Source of the DNA: Diphasiastrum complanatum
Taxonomy: Eukaryota; Streptophyta; Lycopodiopsida; Lycopodiales; Lycopodiaceae
Assembly: GCA_029204225.1 (NCBI GenBank)
Contig: CM055097.1
Location: 4,498,697 to 4,562,696 of the forward strand
Direction of reading: 5' to 3'
Length of the DNA: 64,000 bases
The notes beneath the pieces are model-generated. The model was not told where the DNA came from. It made no database searches and saw only the letters and a list, made by a program, of their open reading frames with translations. Shown in pieces: positions 47,306 to 60,262 of this stretch. The position numbers and the translations under genes were made by a program. How positions within the stretch are numbered: the stretch's first letter is position 1; each line of letters opens with the position of its first letter.

Positions 47306-49559
47306 CCGATCGGCAAAAATTAATATTTTCAGATATTTTCAAATTTTTAATGATTTTGATGTGTTTTTTTGTCCCATTCAATGAACATTTCAAACACAGA
47401 TGCCCAAATTATTAGTAATTTGCTATGTGTGCTACAAGATCCATACGAAACTTAATTCTAAGAGAATAATTGGAGGACAAAGAGTCTTATGTTACAAAGG
47501 TTGCATGTCACAACTTGGTGGTCACGGTCATTCTTATGTACATACACAAACAAATTGTTGAGATAGTTGGCAAGAAGGGTAAGTTGTATAACCATCGCAG
47601 TTGCCTCAAGCTCAACCATCTCTCTAAATCATTTACAACGTCATTGGTCCAAAAAATACTTACAAGGGACATAACTAGATATGTATAATTATTGCCCAAC
47701 ACTTTAGTAATCAATAGCTGTGATTTTTGACAAAAAATAGATACACTTGGGGGGTGCCCAATTCTTGATCCTTAAAAAAAACAGTAATCATCGGAAAAAC
47801 TTTTGCCCAAAAGTATCATAATACATCGTGAAAACCTATTGGAGCTTTTAGTAACTAGAGACACGAATTTTACCAACCCTATTTAATCTCATGTTTACAT
47901 TTACAAGGACTTTGTGTATGCTATTATACATAAAAGCTCGAGTGGCACATGACTCCTTGGTTACTAACGTCATATTTCCAAGGAGTAAGAATTAGGATTC
48001 AATCCAAGTTATACTACATTGTCGACGTTTATTAGCCAATATTGTCTAGTGTACCTTGACAATGTGCATGTAGGGCAATATTAGCACAAAATATCACAGC
48101 TATAAGTTTGTTTTTGCTTTGTTTGTTAGCATCACTTATCATAAAATGGTAGTATAACATTATCACTTATCATAAAATGGTAGTATAACATTAGTTATCC
48201 ATTACTGGCCATATAATCTACTGGCATTATTATCAAAGATTATGTGATTTATCATTCATAATGTTCCGCTTTCTACTAATGTGTCATAGTCATATAATAT
48301 TGAAATAACATCATACAATTGTAGCATGTGATGTCATCAACAAAGAAATATTCTAGATGGATCAAATCTGTGAGAAACTCACCAAATTACTCTCTTGTCA
48401 TAATAAGCATGTTAGTTTCTCACTTTTGAAACAAATTTGCTATAAAAAAGTATGAGAATCACATCACATTCATAAAATTGCAAGCTAGTTATGTGAAGCA
48501 CATGAAATTCATACCCTGGGGAAAAAGGTGGTTCTTGCTTCCACCAAACCCGGTAAGCTATTTCTTTGTAAAAGATACATTGGTGAGTTTCTTAGAACTT
48601 TAATTAGCCCGTTTTCTTGTGATTCCTTGGAAGGTAATTTTTATTACCCGTTGAATGTCACAAAAATGGTTAATGACAGTTTTTTCTCTAAACTGTTTTC
48701 CTTGCTTAAATCTCCAAGAACTCCTTTTTTGATTTACGAGTCAATTCTCAAGGTTGGTAACGAAGAAGATCTTTCGTTAAGTCACTGTGTTGGGACATTA
48801 TTGGTATTTACTTACAGTGATGCGACACCTCTATTTTGACTTACAAAGATTTTCTCGGATCTCTTCTTTGAAACTTTTCCTAGGACAAATCTCGATTGAT
48901 ATGCACCCCTTGGAAACTCGTGACGTTTCCTCTTAAAAAGGGGGAGAAGTAGGACGAAAAGAGAGCTATCAAGGAGAAACATCTGTTAGTGGACGTGGAG
49001 CACGATGATAAGAGCGAATATCCCCAATGCTCATTGGAGGTCATTGACTCAAGTTTACTAGTCGAAGGTCATTCATTATATTTACAAAGGATCAATAGAT
49101 AAGAACATGGACCAAAAGAGAAAAAATGAGCTATTGATTAGTGTTTATGAGTTGTTGGGGTTTAGGGTCTAGCCCTTAGAAAAATAGGCTATGGTTGTAG
49201 GAGACTTTTTGGTGGCCTCCTAGTCCCATTGGTTTGCAATCTATGGTTGTGGTTCAGGACCATTCATAAAAAGTGAATTAGTCAAAACAACTCTTGTTTT
49301 TTAATCTCTTCGGTCAATGCTAGCGAGCTATCTCACATTGCCCAACTCCACAATATCATTTTTGCTTTCTTCTACAAAACCTGGCTCATTAGCTTCAAGA
49401 AATATCTTATTCTCGTGGCCTTGCTTTTTGAGCTCGAGACACAAACTCCAAGACGTCTTGTGGGAAAGGACAATAGTTTCAAGAACTTTGTTGGAATAGG
49501 GTGCCAAGACTGCAAGTTCTAATAAGATTCGGCTCTATTTAAAATCATCATAATTAGTT
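47303..49559. other. Non-coding stretch with one short tandem duplication
   Basis: A 31 bp unit (ATCACTTATCATAAAATGGT...) is repeated twice at 48131-48192. The 103-codon ORF at 48528-48839 is unrecognised and could be a relic of an element; a purine run AAAAAGGGGGAGAAG near 48935 resembles a polypurine tract. Confidence 0.4.
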
Positions 49560-50800
49560 GAGTTTTTCAAAATGGTACAAGACTTTATGCATGACTATTG
49601 GTTATGTTGTATGCTACAATATGGAGTGTCGGCTATTGTATGGTATTGGCGGTATATGTTAGTTGTTGTCATTGATCAATATCTACTACCAATGGTTCTA
49701 ACATTTATGAGTGCTCAGTTTGAGTTGCTTAGTCAATTTTAATCAAACAATAAGCCTTTATGCATGATTCTACTCAAAAGTCATATTCTCTACATGTAAT
49801 GGCATAGTATGTAGTGTCAATTATTGTATATGTTATAATATGTAATTCCAACTATTGTATAGTAGTGGTGTATGTTACTACTGTTTACTATTGCAATAAT
49901 ATCGACCAACATTATTATTGGTAACCATATACTAAATTTGAGTTGTTTTTTCAATCTCAAAACGATACATGGCTTTATGCCTAACTCCGCTTAAAAGCCT
50001 TTTTACTCATTTTCAATGGCATAGTATGTAGTGTCATCTATTGTTCAATGCTTGTACTAATTTAAAACTAGTTATTGTTACTAATACACATATCTATCGC
50101 CAATATTGTTGGTACTATCAAATACGAGCACTTAGTTTCAGTTGTTTAGTTGGTCTCTCTTTCCAAAGCCATGCATGTTGAAGAATAGCATTAAAACATT
50201 TCAAAGAAATGGTATAGGGCCTTATGCCTAACTCCACTTAAAGGTTGTAATGCCCACTTGTACTGGTTAGTGTGTAGTGTCAACTATTTTTTATGGTATG
50301 TTGTGCCTATTGTTGTATAATTGTAGTAGTATATGTTGCAAGTGGTTATTGTTACTAATACATATATGCCACCAATACCTTTTATTAAATGATATATGAG
50401 CACTTAGTTTAAGTTATTGACTCAGTTTCAAAACTGATACTTTACATGGATCTATGCCCGCCGACTCCACTCAAAGTCATAATCCTTGACTTTAATGGCA
50501 TAGTATGTAGTGTCAACTATTGAATATGGTATTATATGTAGTTCTAGCTATGGTATACTAGTATTTGTATTTGTGATAACCTATTATTGTAACTGATATA
50601 TATCTAATGCCAATATTATTGGACCTAAAGTAATGAGCAGTTAATTTGAGTTTTCTAGTTAATCTTAGAATGGTACAAGGATTTATGTTTGACTCCATTC
50701 ATAATATATAGTGTTCGCTAATGTATATGGTACAATAAGTAGTATTGACTATTGTTTAAGATTGGTATGTGTAATTACCAGTTATCATTCCTAGTATATA
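49560..50800. repeat. Degenerate long-period tandem array (~230 bp period, about six units)
   Basis: The landmarks CTTTATGC.TGACTCCACTC, GGCATAGTATGTAGTGTCAA and CTATTGTATATGGTAT recur at about 49580, 49755, 49973, 50219, 50451 and 50681, in the same order. A third landmark (GAGCACTTAGTTTGAGTT) lies before each. Spacing is about 175-247 bp. Identity between units looks moderate. Confidence 0.85.
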
Positions 50801-51339
50801 TTTTGCTGATCTCCATGTCACCTCCTAACATATAGCATATTGTGATAGTTGCATACTTAGGCAAGTAATATGGAAGCAACAATGAAGTTTCCCATGAACA
50901 TTGCTGGGCCAACTATGATCCCCTCAAGGAAAGGATATTGCGAGGTCTACATATATTTGTTAATTTCAATGTTGCTATATTGGAAAAAAGTGATGTTCCA
51001 TCATTGACCCCAATGCAGGACACACAAACATTGAGGGTAATGTGTACTTCATCACAAACGAATCTATATCATGCCACTTACTAATTTTGAGTAGACAATA
51101 AATGTCCCACAACAATATCACAAAATTGCTTTCCTTTATGTGAATTTATGAGCACAAGTAGTGGACCATCCCATCCTATAGAGCTAGATGAAGAAATGAT
51201 TAGTGAGGAGGGAATCAATTTGTTTAATCCACATTTCGAGAGAACTAGGATGCAATCAACATCATTGCAATAAAATTGGATAGTTTCATAGGACAAGGAG
51301 AAATTTGATGATAAAATCACATGCTTCTTAATGATAGGA
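50801..51339. other. Non-coding stretch, nothing recognised
   Basis: Possibly upstream pol of the copia relic that starts near 51340. Confidence 0.35.
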
Positions 51340-53010
51340 AATAACATTTTTTTTTTTCCATTCTTTTCCAAGGGGTGGCCACATCCATAAATTTTTGAGA
51401 CTCCTAAAAAAAGGGCTATAAGCTTCATGACCTACAACTATCCTTGTTACTAGAGATGTTATCTTCCTAGAACATAAATTTTAGATTTCAAATCTAAAAT
51501 TCAGAATCAGCCTATTGATAATTTTGAATTTTTTTCTTACTCTTGCACCAATCATTTCCAATTCATCAAGTTTTGAATTACCTTTTTAAGTAGAAAATTT
51601 TTGTTTAGATGTTGAGTTTGAAGAGACTAGTACAACCCTTGGAAGATCAACTAGAGTTCGACATCCACCTAATATATATTCTCCTCAAGCATTCTGGGCA
51701 TTTGCAGAAGAGCCTCAAATGTTCACAAAATCTATATTAGACATCAATTTAGATAAATGGAGAGAAGGCATGAAATTTGAATATAGCTCACTTATAAAAA
51801 ATGAGACTTGGACTCTTACTAACCTTTCTAAAGGCAAAAGAGTCATTGACTATAAAGGAATTTTCAAAAAGAAATTTCATTTTGATGGAACTACTTCCGG
51901 ATGGAAAGCTAGATTGGTGGCCAAAGGATAGTCTCAAATTTCAAGAATAGACTATATTGAAACATTTAGTCCAGTAGTCAAAATCACTTCAATCAAAACA
52001 ATTTTTGTCACTATTGTTGCAAAAATCTAGAATTTCATCAAATGGATATTTAGATTTACTTCTTAATGACTCCATCGTGAAAAAACCTATAGTAAACAAT
52101 CAAAAGGATTTACTCAACCCAATTTAAAACATAAGGTTTGCAGAATTTGCATGGTCCTATACGGGCTCAAACAAATCCTAGGGTCTAGTTTCTACATCTC
52201 AAATTTTCATCAAATGCAACAAATGGAAATTTCTACAAGAAGTTCGAAGGCCCTTCTTCCATTACTATAGCTTTCTATGTAGATGATGCACTACTACTAA
52301 GCAATGATCTAAAGTTCTTATGTGAAAATAAATCTCATTTGTCAAAGGAATTCGACATGACAAATTTAGGATCTACTCACCTTCTTCTTGGAATCTAGAT
52401 TTTCAGACATAAATCCAAGAAATTAATTTTTCTTATTTAAGAAATGTACTTGCAAAGTATGCTAGAACTAATCTCTATGCATGATTGTAAGCTCATTGAT
52501 TCTCCAAAGCTCATGACTGAAAGTTGTCTAAGAACATGTGTCCTCAAATCTCTAAAAAAAGTAATAAAATGAAGAATATTTCTTAGCACTCATTATTCGG
52601 CTCTCTCAAGTATCCTAAGGTTTGTACTAGACTAGATCTAGCCTATACCAATAGCACTCTCAGTCAATACATGTCTAATCCAATTTTGATTCACTGGAGG
52701 ACTCTAAAAAGACTAGTCAAATATGTTTAAGCTACTAAGTTTGAAACTCTATGCTACAACAACAATCATTAAATTGGTTTAACTTTGCAAGGATTCCTTG
52801 ATTCAGACTAAGGAGGTGATGTGGATTCCAAGAAATTAACTTTCAACAATTGTTTTATCTTATAGAATCATTCTCTTGGAATAGCATGGAGCAAAAGTCT
52901 ATAACACTTCCTTCAATAAAAGCTGAATATATTGCTACCACCCAAGTCTCTAAGGAGGCAGTCTGGATCAAAGTTCTATTCAATGACTCTACCTACTGCT
53001 TTGTTCTGTG
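51340..53010 (+). mobile_element. Ty1/copia integrase end, RT and RNase H relic
   Basis: Integrase C-terminal traces (KKGYKLHDLQ, TRDVIFLEH, 51400-51475) come first, then the linker GRSTRVRHPPNIYSPQAF. RT follows with DKWREGMKFEYSSLIKNETW, WKARLVAKG (stop) SQISRIDYIETFSPVVK and the catalytic AFYVDDALLLSND at about 52268. DMTNLGS comes next, then RNase H traces DSD.GGDVDSKK and KAEYIATTQVSKEAVWIK to 52970. There are at least six stops or shifts, although the YVDD box is intact. Confidence 0.88.
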
Positions 53011-54049
53011 ACAACTTAAGTTGCATAAATCTATCTTTGAATCTTTGATATTGTTATAGGAGAAAGCATACATAGATTTAGTTTTATTTTATCAATGAAA
53101 TGATTTATGATCAGGAGATTGAACTATTTTAGTATGTATTAGATTTTATTTTCCAACAAGTGTAAGAGCTTACGTTTTGATAGTATTAGGCCTTGAAGAA
53201 TCAACGCTCTGATATCATGTTGGAAAGAGGTGTGTGAAAGATAAGTCGAACTCGAAAAGAAAAGAATTTGAATAAAAAGAATTCGAATGACAAGAAAGAA
53301 AACTTATCGTGCACAGCGCGGAATAAACTATCTTCTTCTTTCTTTATGCATGACGCGATAAATCTTCAGGAAAAACATCTTTAAAGGAGTGGTGGAATTT
53401 TGATTCTACTCCAACCCTTCATGTCATCGTCACTATGTCTATAAAAACTCAAGCAAGATTTGAAGGTCTATAGTTTTACTCATGATTTAAGCTGTAAGAT
53501 CCATCAAATTTGAAACTCCAGGCATCCAAAATTCATTAGAATTTCCTTCACATTTTTCTCGAATTTCACCCAAATATGGCTCAAGTTTTATTTGAATTTG
53601 GTTCAAATAATTTTTTTGAATATTGTTTGATTATTTGACTCTCTTTCAATTTGAGTTATATAGATTATCTTTGATTCAAATTTTTCAAAAAAAAATTGAT
53701 TTAAATTCAAATCTTATTCAACACTCCTTGGATTCAAATTATTCGGATCTTCTTCAATTTGAATATGAACCCTATTCAATATGAACACAAACCTTATTCA
53801 AATTTTACACATGTCCAAAGTACATTCTTTGCAGGCACTTTCTAAAAAAAAATAGACCATTGTTCTTGTTACACACTTATGGACAACTTTTGATGATGAT
53901 CACATATGAAAGTAATACACATTAAATTTAGTTCAACAATTGAACCTATGGTATTCTAGGACAATATGTTCCATGATATTTCTATAAAAAAAAAGGTCTA
54001 AAGTCACCATTTTTAAGCAAGCATGAAAGCAAGCAGGTTGGTGAAGGAT
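53011..54049. other. Possible copia LTR region
   Basis: At 53198-53217 GCTCTGATATCA directly precedes TGTTGGAAAG, which on the minus strand is CCAACA followed by a TGATATCAGAGC primer-binding-like site. A TATAAAAA box lies near 53441 on plus. I could not define a second LTR, so its orientation and ends are open. Confidence 0.45.
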
Positions 54050-54191
54050 AGCTACAAACTCCTAAACTATAGACTCGAAGGTTTCTTAAATACTTTTTGT
54101 TGTTTATAATTTGAAAAACTAGCTACAAGCTCCTAAGCTATAGACTCGAAGTTTTCTTAAATACTTTTTGCTCTTTATAACTTGAAAACAA
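54050..54191. repeat. 71 bp tandem duplication
   Basis: AGCTACAA.CTCCTAA.CTATAGACTCGAAG...TTTCTTAAATACTTTTTG begins at 54050 and again at 54121. Confidence 0.93.
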
Positions 54192-54608
54192 AACATTGTC
54201 TTTGAGCGATTCTTAGTAATCAGCTATCAAACTTAGATTGTGATCTTGGTCTCTATCACAATCACCTTTAATAGTACTAGAACATAGACAATTAGTTTAA
54301 ATTATGTACCTTGATTTTGAAAGATATAAAGCTCAAAAGTCAACAGTTTAGTTGAGTTCAACAATTATTCAAAGTTGTCTATTTTGCACTACAACTTAGT
54401 TTGTAACTAATCTAGTTCATTTACTTTTTAAGCTACTGGTGATTGTAGAGGCAAGATCATGGATGAATTGATGTTATTTCACTATCAAGCATTGTTCCTA
54501 ACATTGTGAATCTCTTCTGATCACAATTTCTAGTAAATTTGTGGTTTGGTACATAGGTAAACATCTCCCTACCAATTAAATTTTTTAACCAGTCTTTCAC
54601 AAGATAAT

Positions 54609-55060
54609 TTGTTACCCTTTAATAATAGGTTTATTTTATTATGAAAACAAGTTCATGAAGTTGTAAAGGTTGGCATGCCAACATAATAATCCACAAAAGA
54701 AATCTAAATTTTAAACGTTGTTTTGGGGGGAGCCAATTCGACTAGCATGCCGACATGCTAGCCGACACACCTTTAGAGCTTCATGAACATGTTTCCATAA
54801 TCAAAATAAACATATAAAGGTAGGAAAAAGGTTTTTGAAAGACCTACGTAAGTGAATTTGCTATTCTTAAAAAATAGATTTGTTTTGATTATGAAAAATG
54901 TTCACGAAGCTCTAAAGACTAGCACATTGGCATGCTAGCCAAATCAAAATAAATTTGTATAGTCTATTAGAGGGTAGCAAAGTTTGGGCTTGCAAGCCTT
55001 TATAACTTCATGATCATTTTTTCATAATTAAAACAAATCTATATTTAAAGGGTAGCGTAA
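54609..55060. repeat. Four copies of a ~75 bp motif in alternating orientation
   Basis: The motif TTATTTTGATTATGAAAA, TGTTCATGAAGCTCTAAAGG, then a GGCATGCTAGCC palindrome, occurs as plus (54609-54690), minus (54760-54835), plus (54865-54950) and minus (54985-55060). The outer pair also shares GTTACCCTTTAAT/AAAGGGTAGC ends, so nested hairpins are possible. Confidence 0.85.
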
Positions 55061-55639
55061 GGGAAAGCTCCTCAAGATCCCGCTTAAAAGACAAAATAAT
55101 AGAGAACACACTATGGAGTAACCACCCAACCAAGTGGAAGCAACCAATCAATCTCTAGAAGCTTCACCCCCAAGCCAAGGATAGGAAGCATGAGAGTAGA
55201 GAGAGGATCTGGCAATGAATCAACCAAACTATGATGGAGTAGGGCGAGTTTGTCCTCCTTATATAGGCCTAAGACCCTCTTGTGCATATTGTAATGCAAG
55301 GTCCCAACTCTCCTATAGATAAATTCAATTGCTATTGATACTCTACACATGCATTATCGTCAGATCTGGTGGTGTTATTGGATTGGATCTGGTGTTTCCA
55401 TTTGCTAGCATGCTTCTAGAGAACATAGAAGGGAAGAGTGACATTGGCTTGGAGTAAATCTTCCCAGACTTCTGTACCTTCAAGGGTTTTGTTTTCAAAG
55501 GGCTTGTGAGGTACTTTTTATGGGAAGTGGAAGATTGTTGGTCGGCATTGTGGATTTGCTGACGATAACGATGATGCAGTCAAATTTCTTTAGATGGGTG
55601 AGGGTAGACTATCGGGGTTGAATCTTCACTTTGAGGAAT
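55061..55639. other. Non-coding stretch, nothing firm
   Basis: A TATA-like CTATATAAGG is present on the minus strand near 55260, possibly within an LTR. No ORF is convincing. Confidence 0.35.
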
Positions 55640-57058
55640 AGGCTACTGCTGAGTTTTGCTGAGTGCAAGTGTAGGGGCTTGGCATTGGGTTTGTGCTTGA
55701 GTCAAGACCCAAGCAGGATGAGTTTCAATGGGTAAAGTTTCTACTTGCACTGAATAGACAGGAGCAACAGGTTTGGATCGGGAAGGGCAGTCCTTCACGT
55801 GATGTTCAATACCACAATTTCTACAAGCTAGAGGAAATTGGAGTTTATATGGGTAGCGAATACTAGGATGCTTACCTGCACAGATAAACAATCCTCGTAT
55901 TGCGGGTAGTTGATGTGCGACAAAGACAACTTGGTTTGGATTGTAAGCTTGGGCATTGGGATCCACTGTTTGAGCACTAGAATCATAGGTATAATAAATA
56001 ATCGTTTCAGTAGAGTATTGTGGTTGAGTATTGTCTTCCACATAGTAGGTTGTCGGATCGATGGTATTCGGATCAAGATAATGGACAACGTGTTGTGGGA
56101 CAGGCTGATTAACGACAAACTATTGACGTGGTGATGGGTATTGATTTGGTGCAGTTGGTTGTGGTTGGTATACCCCTGGTCGTGGCACAGGCTGTTGTGG
56201 AGGGTAAGGGCGGTATGCTCGATAGATGGTGGGTCTGGTGGCTGCTGGAAAATGGTTTTGCAGTTGATGGCATTCATTAGCAGTGTGATGTTGTGAGCAT
56301 ATATTGGACACCAGACATTTTCTCTTGTTGGAAAGGATTTCTCAGCAATCTGTTTGATGGTGGTTTGGAAATCGACAGTGAGTTTATCCATATGAGATTG
56401 TTGAGCTTTTTGCCAGGTTTCCATTTGATGTAGAAGTTTAGAAGATTGAGTAGTATTGTCAGACTTCGGGTGATTAGGACGGTCAGATTCTTAGATTTCT
56501 TTTCACGATGGTCAAAGTCATCGTCGGAACCTTCATCTTCCTCACGGATAGCATCAGTCATCACATCTTTAAGTAGATCATAAAGGTCAACTAATTTGAT
56601 TTCACAACGGATGTTTTTAGACAATCCAACCAAGAATAGTTTTATGACCATACATTCGGTGATATTTTCATCAACACATTCTACTTTGAAACATTTAAAA
56701 CGCTCAATGTAGTTTCGAACCGACTCTTCGCGACGAGTAATTTAAATGAATGGGCTCTGAGTTAGTATAGATGGTTTGAAGCGCTTGACGAGAGCATCCT
56801 TGAGGGTGGTCCAAGAAGCAAGGTTAGGAGCTTGAGATTAAAATACCACTCCTTGGCGGTTCCATAGAGTACCATGGGAAATAGGCAAAGCTTTTCTGTT
56901 TCAGAGGTATCTCCATAAAAACGGCATGCATTATCAAAGTCTTGGAGAAATCCGACTGGGTCAGATTCTCCATTGTACTTTGGTGCATCGATACGTGGAA
57001 TTCTGCATTCTAGTCATGGAGGAGCCGGATTAGAAGATTCAACATAGTCACGAGACAT
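55640..57058 (-). pseudogene. Ty3/gypsy gag, frameshifted
   Basis: Minus-strand gag starts at ATG 57058 (MSRDYVESSNPAPP, then stop). It continues with APKYNGESDPVGFLQDFDNA and CRFYGDTSETEKLCLFPMVL followed by YGTAKEWYF, the retrotransposon gag core. An acidic EEDEGSDDDFDH segment (~56530) follows, then a Pro/Gln-rich linker and a CCHC zinc knuckle CRNCGIEHHVKDCPS near 55800. Protease and later domains are missing. Several stops and shifts. Confidence 0.85.
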
Positions 57059-57169
57059 GATGCAGAGTGTAGAGGAGAGTTACAGATGATTAGGTCAGTA
57101 CTGTACTTGGCAAAAAAAGACAGTTTGCTTACAAAATGGAGAGTGTAGGACAAAAAACTGGTCTTTTTG

Positions 57170-57620
57170 GCCGTAATAGAATTCACGAGTAGGCTGAGAA
57201 ATTGTGGAGGCAGATAAATCAAATTGTAGCACTCGTGAATTTTGAGAAGGAGTTCTGGCTATTAGAGTGTTGATTTTTTTATCTTTTTGGACAAAAATTT
57301 ATATTGTAAGAATTCGCGGGTAGGACAGAGAATTCGTACTCACTGAGAACGATTTCTTAGGCTCGATGGTAATTTCTAACAGAGAGGTTTTATTGACAGA
57401 TAGGGAATATGGAGAAAAATGTGACTTTTTGACTAAAAACAGGCAAAGTCTCTGAGATAGAATTCGCGGAGCTGCTGGAGGACTGATCTTGATGAGATCT
57501 AGCCTCAGTGAAGTCGGCGAATTCCAAGACAAAAATTTGGGTGAGAAATAAGGGATTTTGACAGTATATCAGGCTGTTTTCTCAGAATTTGACCGTGGTT
57601 AGAATTCGTGGAGGTGATAA
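57170..57620. repeat. ~140 bp degenerate tandem repeat in gypsy leader
   Basis: AGAATTC(A/G)CG(A/G) cores lie at about 57179, 57310, 57460 and 57602 (spacing 131, 150 and 142 bp). Each is preceded by a TTTTTGRC...AAAA segment and followed by purine-rich sequence. The array sits between primer-binding site and gag. Confidence 0.75.
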
Positions 57621-57903
57621 AATGAAAGATCAGGGTCTGTTAGGGCTGCAGACAGACTGGCAAATTCTGATATACCTGGTTGGTTCGGAAAAATGTCACT
57701 TGGGTCACTTCTTTTCAAAGAAAATGCCCAAGTTGACTCTTTTGTTGCTTCCCCCCGGCTTGATAAGTTGCTCCGCAGCTCGTGTAGGACCTAGAGAGAA
57801 GACTCGTGCTGTTGTTGGAAGATAGAAGACAGGCAAACAAGCAAGCACACAACACAGAAGCGAGAAACAAAGGAAAAGAGGCTAGGTAAAAAATACTTAA
57901 AAA

Positions 57904-57920
57904 GCGGCAACGGTGCCAAT
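57904..57920 (-). other. Gypsy primer-binding site and LTR edge
   Basis: The minus strand reads CCAACA followed by TTGGCACCGTTGCCGC. This is one base from TGGCGCCGTTGCC, a primer-binding site common in plant gypsy elements. It places the 5' LTR of the minus-strand gag element to the right of 57920. Confidence 0.75.
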
Positions 57921-58707
<787 letters not shown>

Positions 58708-58874
58708 GGTCAATTTTATATCAAAGTGAGGTTGCTCGTTTGTCATGCCATACACGAGTTAACATTTCTTATGTTGTTGGAGTTGCTAGATACATGGTGG
58801 TTCTTGGACAACATTAGCTTTCTTTCAAGCAAATATTTTTGCCAAAATTTGTTAGAGTGAGAAATTTCTTGGTC

Positions 58875-59310
58875 AAAATGACTTGGAACCACTTGACTAC
58901 AATGATGTAAATTATGGAGGAGATAAAAACGCAACGTTTCACTATTGGATTACATGTTACAACTATGATAACAAGCAACCAAATTTGGCTTTGTCTAGCC
59001 CTAAGGTAGAAGGAAAGGCAACAACTCATGTTGAAAAGGGGACATATTGGCTTTGTAAATGTCAACATGTCCTCTATAGAAGAAACCTATGAAAATATAA
59101 TGTGACAACCAAGGTTGTGTTTGTCTTACCAAGAACTGGAAGCACAAACTAAGCATATTGAAGTAGATTATCAACATCATTTTTTGTGTGAGAGCATAAA
59201 AAAGAGAGATTGATTTAGCATTGTGTGGTATGAATGATATGATTGTAGATGTTTTGACCACTGGTCCTACTCAAGAAAAACATCTTAGAAATTGTTAGCT
59301 CCGCATAATA
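58875..59310 (+). pseudogene. Ty1/copia RNase H and pol end relic
   Basis: LDYNDVNYGGDKNATFHYWI, then KQPNLALSSPKVEGKATTHV with EKGTYWLC, then DNQGCVCLTKN, a frameshift, KHIEVDYQHHFLC, another shift, and NDMIVDVLTTGPTQEKHLRN. These follow the order of copia RNase H and the pol terminus. Confidence 0.82.
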
Positions 59311-59865
59311 AAAAATCATTACTAAAAGCAAAAACAACAACCATAGGTGTTGTGGTGAACACCACTAAGAAGTTGATATAGCCATAATTCTCATAATGGT
59401 CAATATCATAAAAATTCAATAGAGAAATTTTAAGCAAGTTAAAAATCTCATTGTATTAGTGAGCTCAAGGGTAAGCAAGACATGTCTCTCTCTTGTGTGT
59501 GTTTGTGTGGTTGTGTTCAAGTTGGTCAATGTAGTTTTTGAAAAAGTCAACGTTGAGGGAGGTGCTTGATGCTGGCTTGGTGGGCTTGGTGTTGGTAAAT
59601 GATAAGTGCTTGATGTCTTGGTTATACATGTAATTATCGCTTGAGGCAAAGTGGGGCATGCCAAATAAGGGAATATGAGTATTTATGAATGAACATAAAC
59701 ACTACATTAGAGGAGTTCCAAATCCAAAAAAGATCTCTTGTAAAGATTTTGCTTATTTTTTTTCCCAAAGTTTTTTTATATATGAACAAATAAAAAATAC
59801 TCAAACCTAAAATCTACATAACATAGCTTATTAAAATTGAAAAAAAAAAAAAACAAACAAAGCTT
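59311..59865. other. Non-coding stretch, nothing recognised
   Basis: The minus-strand ORF at 59416-59664 is low-complexity (Thr/Ser/Pro) and unsupported. A poly-A run lies at 59839-59853. Confidence 0.4.
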
Positions 59866-60262
59866 AACTTTTTAGTCGTAATTTTAATTGAGACGAAAAT
59901 GGTGCCATTTGAAAGTGCTCGACGAGAGCTTTTCCATGAGACCCTACATGACCTTGTTTCAAGTTATTGTTCATAAAGTTGTAGGCGATCAAAGTTTTCA
60001 AAAGAACTAATATCTCTTCTTTGCACGGATAGAGCACCCTCTCATTGAGAGTGTTCTATCTGTGCACAAAAGAGAGATTTGGTTGAGAGGGTCCTCGATC
60101 CGCGCATAGACGAGATATTGGTCTTTTGAAAACTTGACTAGCTATACCTTTTGAACGATAGGTCGAAACTAGGTCATGTAGGGGGTCATTGAAAAACTCT
60201 CGTCAAGTGCTTTCTAGTGGTGCCATTTTCATCTCAGTTGAAACTATGGTTTAAAAGTTATA
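59866..60262. repeat. ~400 bp foldback with ~175-190 bp imperfect arms
   Basis: The left arm, from AACTTTTTAGTCGTAATTTT, matches the reverse complement of the right arm over its length. Matching blocks include GAAAATGGTGCC, CTACATGACCT, AGTTTTCAAAAGA, AATATCTC and ACCCTCTC. A second, inner hairpin GCACGGATAGA/TCTATCTGTGC (60023-60075) lies at the centre. No ORF is inside. Confidence 0.88.

Noticed and set aside
48528-48839. 103-codon ORF
   Set aside because: No recognisable domain; not enough to call a gene.
59416-59664. Thr/Ser/Pro-rich minus ORF
   Set aside because: Low complexity without support.
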